Shown: positions 43,639-52,657 of the stretch, piece after piece | How the letters are laid out: every line of letters begins with the position of its first letter | Position numbering within the stretch: the stretch's first letter is position 1 | From: Lysinibacillus sp. JNUCC-52 | GTDB taxonomy: Bacteria > Bacillota > Bacilli > Bacillales_A > Planococcaceae | NCBI RefSeq assembly: GCF_015999545.1 | Contig: NZ_CP065546.1 | Location: forward strand, 1,860,001 to 1,924,000 | Direction: 5' to 3' | DNA: 64,000 nt | The notes under the pieces: model-generated | Seen by the model: only the letters and a program-made list of their open reading frames with translations | What the model was told of the DNA's origin: nothing | Databases searched by the model: none | Translations under genes and position numbers: made by a program

Positions 43639-43680
43639 AAAAAGAATCGCCTCAAAATCCATTTGAGACAACTCTTTTTA
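43639..43680 (-). terminator. Terminator of the MarR gene
   Basis: On the minus strand GAGTTGTCTCAAA pairs, with mismatches, with TTTGAGGCGATTC and is followed by TTTTTTC. It overlaps the stop codon region. Confidence 0.75.
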
Positions 43681-44127
43681 ATAAGACAAGTCTTTAATCG
43701 ATAGTCCTAATTTTTTTAATAAGCCTATTGCTTGATCTTTTTCCTCGACTGATAAAGCACTCATCAATTCATGTAGATGTTGTTCATGCTTTGGAAATAA
43801 TTCGCCCATAAACGCTTCACCTTCCGCTGTAATTTCTGCATAGGTAACGCGACGGTCTGATGGACAGGAAACTCGTAAAAGATAGCCTCTTTTTTCAAGC
43901 TTATCAATTACATACGTAATAGACCCACTGGCAAGTAAAATTTTATTACCGATTTGCTGTAATGGTTGTCTCCCTTTATGGTAAAGGAGTTCTAAAACCG
44001 CAAATTCAGTAGGATTCAGACCATTCTCTTGAAAAAAATGATTTGTCATCTCATTAATTGCTTTATGGGCACGGGATAATACAATATATAATTTTAAAGT
44101 TTGCTTTAAATCTTCTTCTGACGTCAT
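43678..44127 (-). CDS. MarR family transcriptional regulator
   Basis: A 149-aa winged-helix protein: LNPTEFAVLELLYHKGRQPL and QQIGNKILLASGSITYVIDKLEKRGYL form the HTH, followed by SDRRVTYAEIT in the wing. The layout fits the MarR group that includes OhrR- and YkvE-like proteins. RBS GAGAGGACTAGG precedes ATG. The target is unknown; the neighbouring genes give no clear candidate. Confidence 0.85.
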   Translation of the reverse strand: MTSEEDLKQTLKLYIVLSRAHKAINEMTNHFFQENGLNPTEFAVLELLYHKGRQPLQQIGNKILLASGSITYVIDKLEKRGYLLRVSCPSDRRVTYAEITAEGEAFMGELFPKHEQHLHELMSALSVEEKDQAIGLLKKLGLSIKDLSY

Positions 44128-44236
44128 AACCTAGTCCTCTCAATTCGCTCTTTATACATGTCATTATAGCGACTTTTGAAAAGCATTGTCAAAAGCAATC
44201 AATAATAGCGCACTATTGAAATAATTTTCACTGTAT

Positions 44237-45715
44237 TTAGGTTACTAAATACGCAGAATCCTTCGCAGAAACATCTAACGAGTCCAATTGATTGAATGTG
44301 TAAACTGGAAACTGCATATGGAAGCATGTCCCCTTCTGTACTTCACTTTGTACGCCTATTATACCTTCATGCTCTTCGATGACCTTTTTCACGAATGCAA
44401 GGCCTAGTCCTGTCCCTGATGATTTCGTCGTGTAAAAAGGTTGGAATAGGTTTTGGATTGTTTTACTATCCATACCACTGCCTTCATCTTTAATCATTAA
44501 TTCTACAATCGTACAGTCAATAACATTCATTTCTACCGTAATTGTACCGCCATTATGCATCGCTTCCATCGCATTTTTTATAAGGTTCATAAATACTTGC
44601 TTTAGACGATTTTCATTGCCTCCAATATACACTTCTGTAGCAGTAGGAATATATTGAATCATAATTTTCTTCATCAAAGCATCTGGTAACATAAATTCGA
44701 TTACTTGTTTTACAATTTGATCTAATTCGATTAATTCGATCTTCATGCTTGTCGGCTTCGACAAAACTAACAATTCTGACAAAATTTGCTCCATCCGTTG
44801 TAGCTCACTATCGATGACAGATAAATACATGCGCGATTCCTCATCTGCATTCAGCTTTAAAAGTTCCGTAAAGCCCTTTAAAGACGTTAAGGGATTACGA
44901 ATCTCGTGTGCAATACTTGCCGCCATTTGTCCAACTACATTTAATGCTTCTTGATGCTCCACTTTATGTTGCAACTGCTTTTTCTCAGTTTCATCATTAA
45001 TAACTGTAACGATAATATTATTATATTCATCGAAAACACTTGAGATTTCGTAATAGCAAGTTCTGCTTACTTGGGTTTCATCTACGACATGAATATTGGC
45101 ATGTTTTTCACCCATCAATTTGGATAAATATGTTGTAATTTGTCCATTCTTCATTGTAAATGAGTCAAATATATGTTGATGCGCTTTATGAAGAAGCTGC
45201 GATTTTTCTATTTTTAAATACATTTCTGCATATTTGTTTAAACCAAGAATAATCCCACTCGCATCACTCACAATAACAGCATAGGGTAAATGATCATATG
45301 CACTGAAGGATTGTGAACGTTCCTGTTCCTTGCTAACATATAATTCAATCGCTCTGTCATTATTGATAGTTGATAGCTGTGCGACTATTTCTTCTGTGTT
45401 TGGATCATAGAAACATTTAAAGGACATCATTTCTAGATCGTTGTTATTTTTACGAATATTAAATATTTCTTCTGATCTTAACTCACTTTGTAGCTCCTTA
45501 ACGAACTTAGCCCACTTAATATTGGATGGCTCGTCCATTGTTATATAACCTTTAAATGATGAATTAAGATCAAAAAGTTTAATAGCTGCCTCATTACAAT
45601 TCAAAATTTTCCCTGATTTATTTAGAATAAGTGTTGGTGACGAAGTACTTTTCATAAGATTTCCAAAACATTGATTTATATCATTTTGCTTCAACTTTCT
45701 CACCGAACCTTTCAA
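44237..45715 (-). CDS. Cytosolic PAS sensor histidine kinase (sporulation-kinase type)
   Basis: A 492-aa protein without membrane helices. Two PAS domains (about residues 15-125 and 135-250) are followed by a HisKA domain with HEIRNPLTSLKGFTELL and an ATPase domain with N box NLIKNAMEAM, G1 DEGSGM and G2 GTGLGLAFVKK. The architecture is that of KinA/KinE-like kinases feeding the Spo0 phosphorelay. No response regulator is adjacent, which also fits an orphan sporulation kinase. TTG start; a GTG four codons later is possible. Confidence 0.85.
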   Translation of the reverse strand: MKGSVRKLKQNDINQCFGNLMKSTSSPTLILNKSGKILNCNEAAIKLFDLNSSFKGYITMDEPSNIKWAKFVKELQSELRSEEIFNIRKNNNDLEMMSFKCFYDPNTEEIVAQLSTINNDRAIELYVSKEQERSQSFSAYDHLPYAVIVSDASGIILGLNKYAEMYLKIEKSQLLHKAHQHIFDSFTMKNGQITTYLSKLMGEKHANIHVVDETQVSRTCYYEISSVFDEYNNIIVTVINDETEKKQLQHKVEHQEALNVVGQMAASIAHEIRNPLTSLKGFTELLKLNADEESRMYLSVIDSELQRMEQILSELLVLSKPTSMKIELIELDQIVKQVIEFMLPDALMKKIMIQYIPTATEVYIGGNENRLKQVFMNLIKNAMEAMHNGGTITVEMNVIDCTIVELMIKDEGSGMDSKTIQNLFQPFYTTKSSGTGLGLAFVKKVIEEHEGIIGVQSEVQKGTCFHMQFPVYTFNQLDSLDVSAKDSAYLVT

Positions 45716-45914
45716 AAGAGTAAAAAACCTCTCATTCGAATTTTGAGCCTTTACTATACTTTATGACTGTACGATTCTATTATTACAAAATTTAGTAAAT
45801 TTAAGTATTTAAAATTATTTCACGAACCGTTCACAAAATAAATAGGTCTAAAGGATTATATTGTTTGTCAGCTACTTGACTGTTACAATTAGAAAGTGAA
45901 AGGAAGATTAATGC

Positions 45915-47654
45915 ATGAATACTATTTTAACTACTTTAAACGCAAAATATATCCACACAAATTTAGCATTGCGTTATTTAAAAAGTGCTGCTTTACCTGA
46001 ATACAATCCTGTCATTGCAGAATACACAATTAAAGACCCTGCATTTAATATTGTATCAGATTTATTTCAAAAAAACCCCGATATCGTAGGTTTCAGTTGC
46101 TATATTTGGAATATTGAAGAAACAATACACGTTATTAAAATGTTAAAAACGGTTTGTCCAAATGTTAAAATTTTGCTAGGCGGACCTGAAGTATCTTACG
46201 ATGTCCATCATTGGTTACGTCGTATAGAAGAAGTTGATTTTATTGTCATGGGCGAAGGAGAAACTTCATTTAAGCAGTTACTACACCATTTGCATGGAGA
46301 AATACCTTTAGAAGATGTTCCAGGCATTTGTTACTTAGAGGACGGTAAAGTTCGAATTCACGCGCAAGCACCTAAAATTGACTTACGTGAATTGCCGAGC
46401 CCATTCCGCTTTGAAGAAGATCTACCACATCTAAGCAAGCGAATTCAATACATTGAGACAAGCAGAGGCTGTCCTTTTAGCTGTCAATTTTGCTTATCTT
46501 CTATTGAAGTGGGCGTACGCTATTTCAATAGAGAAAGTATAAAAGAAGATATTCGTTATTTAATGAATAATGGTGCACGAACTATTAAATTTGTCGATCG
46601 TACATTTAATATTAGCCGTAGCTATGCAATGGAAATGTTCCAATTTTTAATAGATGAACATCAGCCAGGTGTAGTCTTCCAGTTTGAAATAACAGCAGAT
46701 ATAATGCGTCCCGAAGTTATTCAATTTCTAAATGATAATGCACCAAAAGGGCTTTTCCGCTTTGAAATTGGTGTACAATCTACAAATGATTTAACAAACA
46801 CACTAGTACAGCGACGTCAAAACTTCGAAAAATTAACGCGTACAGTAACAATGGTCAAAAATGGCGGCAAGATCGATCAACATTTAGATTTAATTGCTGG
46901 CCTACCAGAAGAGGATTATAGTAGCTTCAGACAAACATTTAATGATGTTTTTGCTATGCGCCCTGAGGAATTACAGTTAGGCTTTTTAAAGCTATTGCGT
47001 GGTACAGGTCTACGTTTGGAGGCTGAAAAGTTTGGCTATACGTATGTGGACTTAGCTCCATATGAAATTTTTTCGAATAATGTCTTAAACTTTGATGATA
47101 TTGTTCGTATTAAACATGCGGAAGATGTACTCGAAAAATATTGGAATGCTCACCGAATGGATCATACAATCGAATATTTAGTAACAGAAGTATTTGATAC
47201 ACCATTTGATTTCTTCCAAAACTTCGGAACTTATTGGGAAACAAAGGGATGGTCACGTATTGGTCACCAGCTTGAAGATTTGTTCCGCCGTTTACTAGAG
47301 TTTTTAGAAACAGTGGAAAGTGCTAATTTACAAGTTATCCAAAGCTTAATGCAGCTTGATTATTTAAAGGCACAGCAATTCCAACCACGGAAATTATGGT
47401 GGAAAGATCGCCCAACCGAAGTGCAGCAAAAAGCACTTTACACTGCTCTACGTGAAAATCCTACCATTGCAGGCGAAGAATTTGCTAACTTGAATTTAAC
47501 TGAAAAAGAATTATTCAAGCATACCCTTATCATTCCGCATAATTTAGATTATCAAAAATTTGCAAATGGCAAAATTGTACAAAAAAACGGCTATCTTTTA
47601 ACCTACTTCCGACACGGCCAAGAACCGTATTTTGCAACAATCCCTTCTGTTTAA
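45915..47654 (+). CDS. B12-binding radical SAM protein (DUF4080 type)
   Basis: A 579-aa protein with an N-terminal cobalamin-binding-like Rossmann domain (DIVGFSCYIWNIE, KILLGGPEVSYD). The radical SAM domain has the cluster motif CPFSCQFC (CxxxCxxC) at about residue 190, IKFVDRTFNI and GLFRFEIGVQS. The C-terminal 170 residues look like the DUF4080 extension. Substrate unknown. RBS AAAGGAAG lies before the ATG. Single gene ended by a strong terminator. Confidence 0.88.
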   Translation: MNTILTTLNAKYIHTNLALRYLKSAALPEYNPVIAEYTIKDPAFNIVSDLFQKNPDIVGFSCYIWNIEETIHVIKMLKTVCPNVKILLGGPEVSYDVHHWLRRIEEVDFIVMGEGETSFKQLLHHLHGEIPLEDVPGICYLEDGKVRIHAQAPKIDLRELPSPFRFEEDLPHLSKRIQYIETSRGCPFSCQFCLSSIEVGVRYFNRESIKEDIRYLMNNGARTIKFVDRTFNISRSYAMEMFQFLIDEHQPGVVFQFEITADIMRPEVIQFLNDNAPKGLFRFEIGVQSTNDLTNTLVQRRQNFEKLTRTVTMVKNGGKIDQHLDLIAGLPEEDYSSFRQTFNDVFAMRPEELQLGFLKLLRGTGLRLEAEKFGYTYVDLAPYEIFSNNVLNFDDIVRIKHAEDVLEKYWNAHRMDHTIEYLVTEVFDTPFDFFQNFGTYWETKGWSRIGHQLEDLFRRLLEFLETVESANLQVIQSLMQLDYLKAQQFQPRKLWWKDRPTEVQQKALYTALRENPTIAGEEFANLNLTEKELFKHTLIIPHNLDYQKFANGKIVQKNGYLLTYFRHGQEPYFATIPSV

Positions 47655-47656
47655 TA

Positions 47657-47704
47657 AAAAAGCGCTATTCACTTGAAATATTTCAAGGAGTAGCGTTTTT
47701 TTTA
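47657..47704 (+). terminator. Terminator of the radical SAM gene
   Basis: AGCGCTA...CTTGAA pairs with TTCAAG...TAGCG, with small internal loop, followed by a run of nine or more T. Confidence 0.88.
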
Positions 47705-48307
47705 ATTTGAAACTAAAATAATTCCATTTTTTAATTCATTCCATATCCTTCGCATTACGAATCAATTATAAATTCTGCCTACTAATACTAACTTTTAGCG
47801 CTAGTAACGGACTCACAATGACAATAAAAACTATTAGAACAAATTACTTAAAATCTAGTTATTCACAACAAGTACTTTTTACCTATTATGCACTATTTTT
47901 ATTCAGGAAATATTTTGTTAAATTTTCTAAATTTTTAGATATATTTTCGACAAATTTACTTTTTCGCTATTAAATGCTTAGTCTGAACGACTTTCAAAGG
48001 CAAATTTAAGCTTGTAAATTGCATAAAAAAACAATCAAACATCCTAAAAAAGCCTAGCGAATAAACCGAAATATAGTTTCGCATCCCTTTGTTTTCCATT
48101 GAGCAAAACCACATACTTCATAAATCCACTACTTTACAATTGCTTACATCTGTTTACATATTAAATATTAAATACAATATAATAGTAGAAAGTCATTAAG
48201 CCTCGTCCTTTTCGATATTACAGTAAAGTACTTAATCTACTTGCTTTAGAGTATAGCAATGTACATAGAACCTATTGTAGCATGTAGCTATTTCGATTAG
48301 TAAAATT
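47705..48307. other. AT-rich intergenic region, about 600 bp
   Basis: No reading frame with a ribosome binding site, no tRNA-like fold and no repeat shared with the rest of the window could be recognised. The sequence is very AT-rich and could contain a small RNA, but nothing supports one. Confidence 0.5.
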
Positions 48308-48466
48308 TTACAATGTACGTTTTACAACAGAAATTAATAATCCTAATGCTTCGCTATCTGTCATACTGCTTACTCGATCACTATGATCTCTTTTCATAAT
48401 TCCTCGTTTATGTGTTTCTTTTAGTAAGTCCTTTAATTCTTGTTTAGCTGTGCTTGTAAGTGACAT
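48308..48466 (-). CDS. Small protein of unknown function
   Basis: A 52-aa protein beginning MSLTSTAKQELKDLLKETHK, with AAAGGAG 9 nt upstream of ATG 48466; a 66-aa form from 48508 has no good RBS. Predicted largely helical and basic, ending SVVKRTL. No membrane helix. I do not recognise the family. Confidence 0.6.
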   Translation of the reverse strand: MSLTSTAKQELKDLLKETHKRGIMKRDHSDRVSSMTDSEALGLLISVVKRTL

Positions 48467-48652
48467 AGTTAAGTTCTCCTTTTGTTTCTTTTTCATAACT
48501 GGGTTCACCGTTATCTGTTTTTTCTACATTCTATTTTAGATGCCCCTCAGTTCTAGTACAAGGTGGTGGTATTCAACCACTCTTAATAAGTTGTACCCGC
48601 ACCCTAAAACAACTAAACTTTTTCTGCAGTATTTTTTCAGTGTATTTTTTCA

Positions 48653-48685
48653 GTGTCAGGCACGAAACAATTTTGAAAATTTAAG
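48653..48685 (+). repeat. Dispersed GTGTCAGGCAC repeat, intergenic copy
   Basis: GTGTCAGGCAC followed by TTTTGAAAATTTAAG; nearly the same as the end of the microcin-island MFS gene (11861-11894). Confidence 0.7.
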
Positions 48686-48737
48686 GAAAGCCCATATGAC
48701 CTGTAGCACAAATCTACGACAATTAAATGCAAAAAAA

Positions 48738-48779
48738 CTGTAGCTAAACGCTCGAAAAATTTCGAGTTTAGCTACAGTC
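48738..48779. repeat. CTGTAGCTAAAC hairpin, copy 3
   Basis: ACTGTAGCTAAAC-CTCGAAA pairs with TTTCGAG-TTTAGCTACAGT, followed by CTCGGGGG. Preceded by A7, so it could end minus-strand transcription of the Ktr gene. Confidence 0.7.
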
Positions 48780-48837
48780 TCGGGGGCACAACCATTTTAT
48801 GCCCATTAAATCATTCTCGCCCCATACTTCTGAATAA

Positions 48838-50193
48838 TTATCCGATAATCACTCGTTCTTTCGGGTAATGGTATTTGGATTTTTTACCTCTTCCGCCTCC
48901 ACCAAGTGAATACAGGAAGGAAATTAAACCTACTCGCCCTATGAACATTAAAATAATAATGATGATTTTACCTACAACCGATAAATCGGAGGTAATTCCT
49001 AAAGACATACCGCATGTTCCGAACGCAGATGTAATTTCAAAAATGATTTGTATAAGCGTCGCATGTGGCTCTGTAATAAGTAAAATGATTGTCGCAATTA
49101 GCACCATAAAACAAGCTACTAAAATAACGACAAATGCTCGGAAGACATCAATTAAATGGATTTCACGCCCAAAAATTTGAATATCCTCTCTTCCACGTGC
49201 AAACGTGATTAAAAATAAAATCGCGATAGCGAAAGTTGTCGTCCGTATACCGCCCCCAACTGAGCTTGGAGATGAACCAATGAACATTAAAAAACTCATA
49301 AAAATATCTGTCGCCTCACTGAAGGATGTTACATCATATGTTGTAAGTCCCGCAGAACGTGTAGATACGGAATGGAACATTGCGGAAAAGATCGCTTCAT
49401 GCCAAGGCATTCCTTTAAATGAATGGAATGACTCAAGCAGTAAAATAACGAGCGCCCCTACTACAAATAAAATGGCATAAGTCGTTGTCGTTATTTTTGT
49501 AAATAAGCTAAATCGGAAATTAGCATGTCGATTAAGTAAAAATGTTTTTATCTCGACGAGCACTGGGAAGCCAATTGCGCCTAACACAATCAATACCATG
49601 GTGATTAGTTGGACGAAATAATCATTATGAAATGGCAGTAAACTCATTCCTGTAATATCAAAGCCTCCGTTAGTGGTAGCTGATATAGAAGCAAAAACAC
49701 CATGAATTAGAGCTTGTTCAAATGTATCGAAATAATTCGTAAAATGTGCAGTTAAAATAATAGCTCCTGCTAATTCTATACCGATTAAGATTTTCAAAAT
49801 TTCTCGAATCAATTGGACAACGCCTGATAAATTATACTGATTATGATCAATCATAATTAGTTGACGTTCACGCATGCCGATTTTTTTTCCTACAAGCAAC
49901 CATACAAAGGTTCCCAGCGACATAATACCAATCGCGCCGAGCTGTAAAATAACAAGTACCATGACGAGCCCAAATGTTGTATAGGTCTCTGAAATATTAA
50001 ACGTTGTTAAGCCAGTAACACTAACAGCACTTACGGCAGTAAATAAGCTATCTAATAATGATACCTTTACACCCGTTTGATGAACGCCAGGCAGTCGTAA
50101 CAATAGGAAGGATATTGCTATTGCTATGAAATAATAAGAAACTAGTGCCTGAAACGGTGTAATTAATTTATTTGATGATTTTTTCCAAGGCAC
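48838..50193 (-). CDS. Potassium transporter subunit KtrB/KtrD (TrkH family)
   Basis: A 451-aa protein of the Trk/Ktr channel family with four repeated membrane-pore-membrane units. Selectivity-filter glycines are seen in SVTGLTTF, SATTNGGFDITG, STRSAGLTT and GTCGMSLG. It forms a dimeric Na- or K-dependent potassium uptake channel gated by a cytosolic KtrA/KtrC ring, which is not encoded next to it. The GTG start at 50193 has GGAG 8 nt upstream; an ATG six codons earlier overlaps that RBS. KtrB and KtrD cannot be told apart here. Confidence 0.88.
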   Translation of the reverse strand: MPWKKSSNKLITPFQALVSYYFIAIAISFLLLRLPGVHQTGVKVSLLDSLFTAVSAVSVTGLTTFNISETYTTFGLVMVLVILQLGAIGIMSLGTFVWLLVGKKIGMRERQLIMIDHNQYNLSGVVQLIREILKILIGIELAGAIILTAHFTNYFDTFEQALIHGVFASISATTNGGFDITGMSLLPFHNDYFVQLITMVLIVLGAIGFPVLVEIKTFLLNRHANFRFSLFTKITTTTYAILFVVGALVILLLESFHSFKGMPWHEAIFSAMFHSVSTRSAGLTTYDVTSFSEATDIFMSFLMFIGSSPSSVGGGIRTTTFAIAILFLITFARGREDIQIFGREIHLIDVFRAFVVILVACFMVLIATIILLITEPHATLIQIIFEITSAFGTCGMSLGITSDLSVVGKIIIIILMFIGRVGLISFLYSLGGGGRGKKSKYHYPKERVIIG

Positions 50194-50323
50194 CTCATCA
50201 ACTCCTTCCATTCATGATGCCAAGATAGATATTAGTATAGAAAAAAACTATAAAAAAAGAAAGAGGCTGTTCTACACAGTATAAAATGAGCAACCTCGAG
50301 CTATTTATTCGATATAAAACAAA

Positions 50324-50425
50324 AATCCGCATTGAGACTTTCGCAGAAAAAGCAAGCACACAAAATCATGCTAGTGGAAGCAAGTAATGCGGCTCTGCCT
50401 TGCCCGCAGAAAGCAACGCGGATTT
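50324..50425 (+). repeat. GC-rich palindromic dispersed repeat, diverged copy 5
   Basis: AATCCGC/GCGGATT ends enclose CGCAGAAAAAGCAAGCA and GCGGCTCTGCCTTGCCCGCA, which align with the copy at 55845-55968 but with many changes. Confidence 0.65.
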
Positions 50426-50453
50426 AAAATATATTTATAAAAAATATAAACGG

Positions 50454-51218
50454 CTATTTTGTTTGTTTTTTATTACGTACTCCTACTAAATAACCGACAA
50501 ATGCAATGCCTATTAACACAATCCAAAACGTTAATTCCCAGCCTGTTGAATGAGGGAATTCTGTAGGTAATATGCCCACTTTTTCATGTGCTAATGTTAA
50601 AACAACAAGTTTTACCCCAACCCATCCAACAATTAAAAAGGCTGCTGTTTCAAGTGAAGGATAGTCGTTTAAAACTTTCACAAACCATTGTGCAGCAAAA
50701 CGCATCATGATGACGCCTATAAAGCCACCTAATAGCATAATAATAAATTGTCCACCATTAATGCCACCAATATCAAAATTACCTAAGTGTGGAAGCGTCA
50801 CAGCAATAGCAACTGCAGCAAGCATTGAGTCAATTGCAAATGCTATATCGGCAAGCTCAACTTTTAAGACAGTCATCCAGAAGCCAGAACCCTTTTTCAC
50901 AGCCGCCTCATCATTTTCTTCTTCTTCATCTTTACCTTTTCTTAAGTCATAAATATTTTTCGCTGACATAAACAATAGGTAGGCAGCTCCAACCGCCTGA
51001 ATTTGCCAGTAGTTAACTAATACTGTAATAACAAAGAGCGCAGAGAATCGGAATATTAATGCTCCAAATAATCCGTAAAAAAGTGCCTTTTTTTGTAGGT
51101 CATGCGGTAAGTGTTTAACCATAACAGCCATTACAACTGCGTTGTCTGCTGCTAGTAATCCTTCTAATACGACGAGTACAATCAGTACCCAGCCATATTG
51201 TAATAATATTGCTTCCAT
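50454..51218 (-). CDS. TerC family membrane protein (YkoY-like), Mn-regulated
   Basis: A 254-aa integral membrane protein. The family signature segments VVLEGLLAADNAVVMAVMV and VELADIAFAIDSMLAA carry paired Asp residues in helices. ATG 51218 has AAGGAGGAA upstream. TerC/YkoY-type proteins are linked to manganese export and metallation of secreted proteins. This gene is preceded by a yybP-ykoY riboswitch, which strongly supports a manganese role. Confidence 0.9.
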   Translation of the reverse strand: MEAILLQYGWVLIVLVVLEGLLAADNAVVMAVMVKHLPHDLQKKALFYGLFGALIFRFSALFVITVLVNYWQIQAVGAAYLLFMSAKNIYDLRKGKDEEEENDEAAVKKGSGFWMTVLKVELADIAFAIDSMLAAVAIAVTLPHLGNFDIGGINGGQFIIMLLGGFIGVIMMRFAAQWFVKVLNDYPSLETAAFLIVGWVGVKLVVLTLAHEKVGILPTEFPHSTGWELTFWIVLIGIAFVGYLVGVRNKKQTK

Positions 51219-51282
51219 CCTCTGTTCCTCCTTTAAACTCTGTATACCCAAAATTGCGGTCATTTACTAGTCAAATGCAAAA

Positions 51283-51485
51283 GAAAAAACCCCTGCCTGA
51301 AAGAAGGCAAAGGTCTTGCTAAGCAAATTTGGATTTGTTACTTCTCTCATTACAAGTCTCAGCTTTGCACCTATTGCAAAGTAACAACATTTGCTATCAC
51401 ACCCGATGGCAAATACCATGTCTTGACGAATGTGAAATCAGATGCATCGCTCGCATCTGCTAGCTACTCCCCTTTAACAAATTGT
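51283..51485 (-). promoter_or_regulatory. yybP-ykoY manganese riboswitch with terminator
   Basis: Reading the minus strand: AAAGGGGAGTAGC opens the element (about 51475-51462), ATCTGATTTCACATTCGTCA and the conserved loop region follow, and GAGACTTGTAATG closes it (51360-51348). Then comes a terminator with ACCTTTGCCT pairing with AGGCAGGGGT and a T-run (51283-51316). These are the hallmark blocks of the yybP-ykoY Mn(II)-sensing class, whose ligand-bound form prevents termination. It lies in the leader of a TerC/YkoY gene, as in B. subtilis. Confidence 0.9.
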
Positions 51486-51510
51486 CTAAGGATATTTCTT
51501 TTGTTCGTTT

Positions 51511-51539
51511 ATTATAGCACTATCATTTAAAGCTGACAA
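51511..51539 (-). promoter_or_regulatory. Promoter of the riboswitch-TerC transcript
   Basis: TTGTCA and TATAAT separated by exactly 17 nt on the minus strand, about 30 nt upstream of the aptamer start. Confidence 0.8.
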
Positions 51540-51551
51540 AGAAATCCATCA

Positions 51552-52637
51552 TTATTTAATTTGAATTTGGTAGTTTTTATCGTCTTTATGTGCTAGATAA
51601 AAATCCACCATCTTCGGCATTGTTTGTATAAAATCAGGACATGTAATATTTCCTTTTTGTAAAATGGCAACCGCTTCTGTTGTATCAAAGACTGCCTGCC
51701 ATGTTAAATAATCTAAAGATTCTTGCTCCACGCCCAACATCTTCCGAATGAACGGTACTTTTAGCGATTGTTTTGCTAAAGACAAAGGAAAACGTCCTTT
51801 TGGATAATGATCCGTTAATAATTTTACCATTGTGCGATATACCTCTTGTACAGGATGTGGATTCGGATCTGTTAAATGTAAAGTTTTCCCTTCCGCACTT
51901 TTCTCATCCATTATATAAGTTACTGCATTGATAATATAATCGATCGGCACAACATTAATTGCCGTACTTGACACGCCTATATACGGTATAATCGGTAAAC
52001 GTTTTAATTTTTCTACCATATTTAAAAAGAAATATGGCCCATCAAATTTAATCGTTTCCCCAGTCTCTGAATGCCCCCGCACAATGCCTGGACGAATTAT
52101 CGTTATCGGTATCTCCGACTTTAAATCTTCTACACGATGCTCCGCCTCGTATTTTGTCTCCTCATAATAGTTTTTAAAAGCAGGAGGTCGAATCAATTCA
52201 TTTTCACGTAAAACCCCTTCACGCAGTCCAGCAACATATGCTGTACTGAAATACATATACCGCTTTAAATTCGGTAGTGTTCGTACAAAATCATTTACCA
52301 TTGCTGTGCCATGGACGTTAACTTTCCAAGCGATATCTCTCGGCACAGCTAAATCATAAATAGCTGCTAAATGCCAAAACACTTCAATTTGATGCTGAAT
52401 TTCCTGTACGACTTGATTTGTCAGCCCTAAATTAGGTAGTGTAATGTCTCCTTCGACGATTTGTATCGAACAATGAGGGTAGTCTACTTCTATCTTGCTT
52501 TTTTCAACAGTTGCTTTTGGTAATTCCCCCGCTAGCACAATTGCGATAACTTGTTGCGTTTTATTTTTGTGAAATAGCTCACGTATTAATTGACTTGAAA
52601 TGAACCCTGGAAAACCTGTAAAAAAATGAACACCCAT
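51552..52637 (-). CDS. Extended SDR, thioester reductase/male-sterility-like
   Basis: A 361-aa NAD(P)-binding protein. The glycine-rich loop is FTGFPGFISSQLIREL, followed by VFWHLAAIYDL, the active-site Tyr-Lys in YYEETKYEAE and IIRPGIVRGHS. The pattern resembles the reductase domains related to fatty acyl-CoA reductases and NAD-dependent epimerases. No partner gene suggests a substrate. It lies 20 nt downstream of the RND transporter gene and is probably cotranscribed. Confidence 0.78.
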   Translation of the reverse strand: MGVHFFTGFPGFISSQLIRELFHKNKTQQVIAIVLAGELPKATVEKSKIEVDYPHCSIQIVEGDITLPNLGLTNQVVQEIQHQIEVFWHLAAIYDLAVPRDIAWKVNVHGTAMVNDFVRTLPNLKRYMYFSTAYVAGLREGVLRENELIRPPAFKNYYEETKYEAEHRVEDLKSEIPITIIRPGIVRGHSETGETIKFDGPYFFLNMVEKLKRLPIIPYIGVSSTAINVVPIDYIINAVTYIMDEKSAEGKTLHLTDPNPHPVQEVYRTMVKLLTDHYPKGRFPLSLAKQSLKVPFIRKMLGVEQESLDYLTWQAVFDTTEAVAILQKGNITCPDFIQTMPKMVDFYLAHKDDKNYQIQIK

Positions 52638-52657
52638 ATCTCATTTCCCCCTTATAC

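Larger units (their letters stand above)
48467..48837. other. Intergenic region with dispersed repeats
   Basis: It holds the GTGTCAGGCAC repeat (48653-48685), the hairpin at 48738-48779 and nested short inverted repeats near 48555-48595 (GTACAA and GGTGGT arms). No gene is seen. Confidence 0.55.

Noticed and set aside
47705-48307. Possible small RNA or tRNA in the long gap after the radical SAM gene
   Set aside because: No cloverleaf, no promoter-terminator pair and no conserved block was visible.
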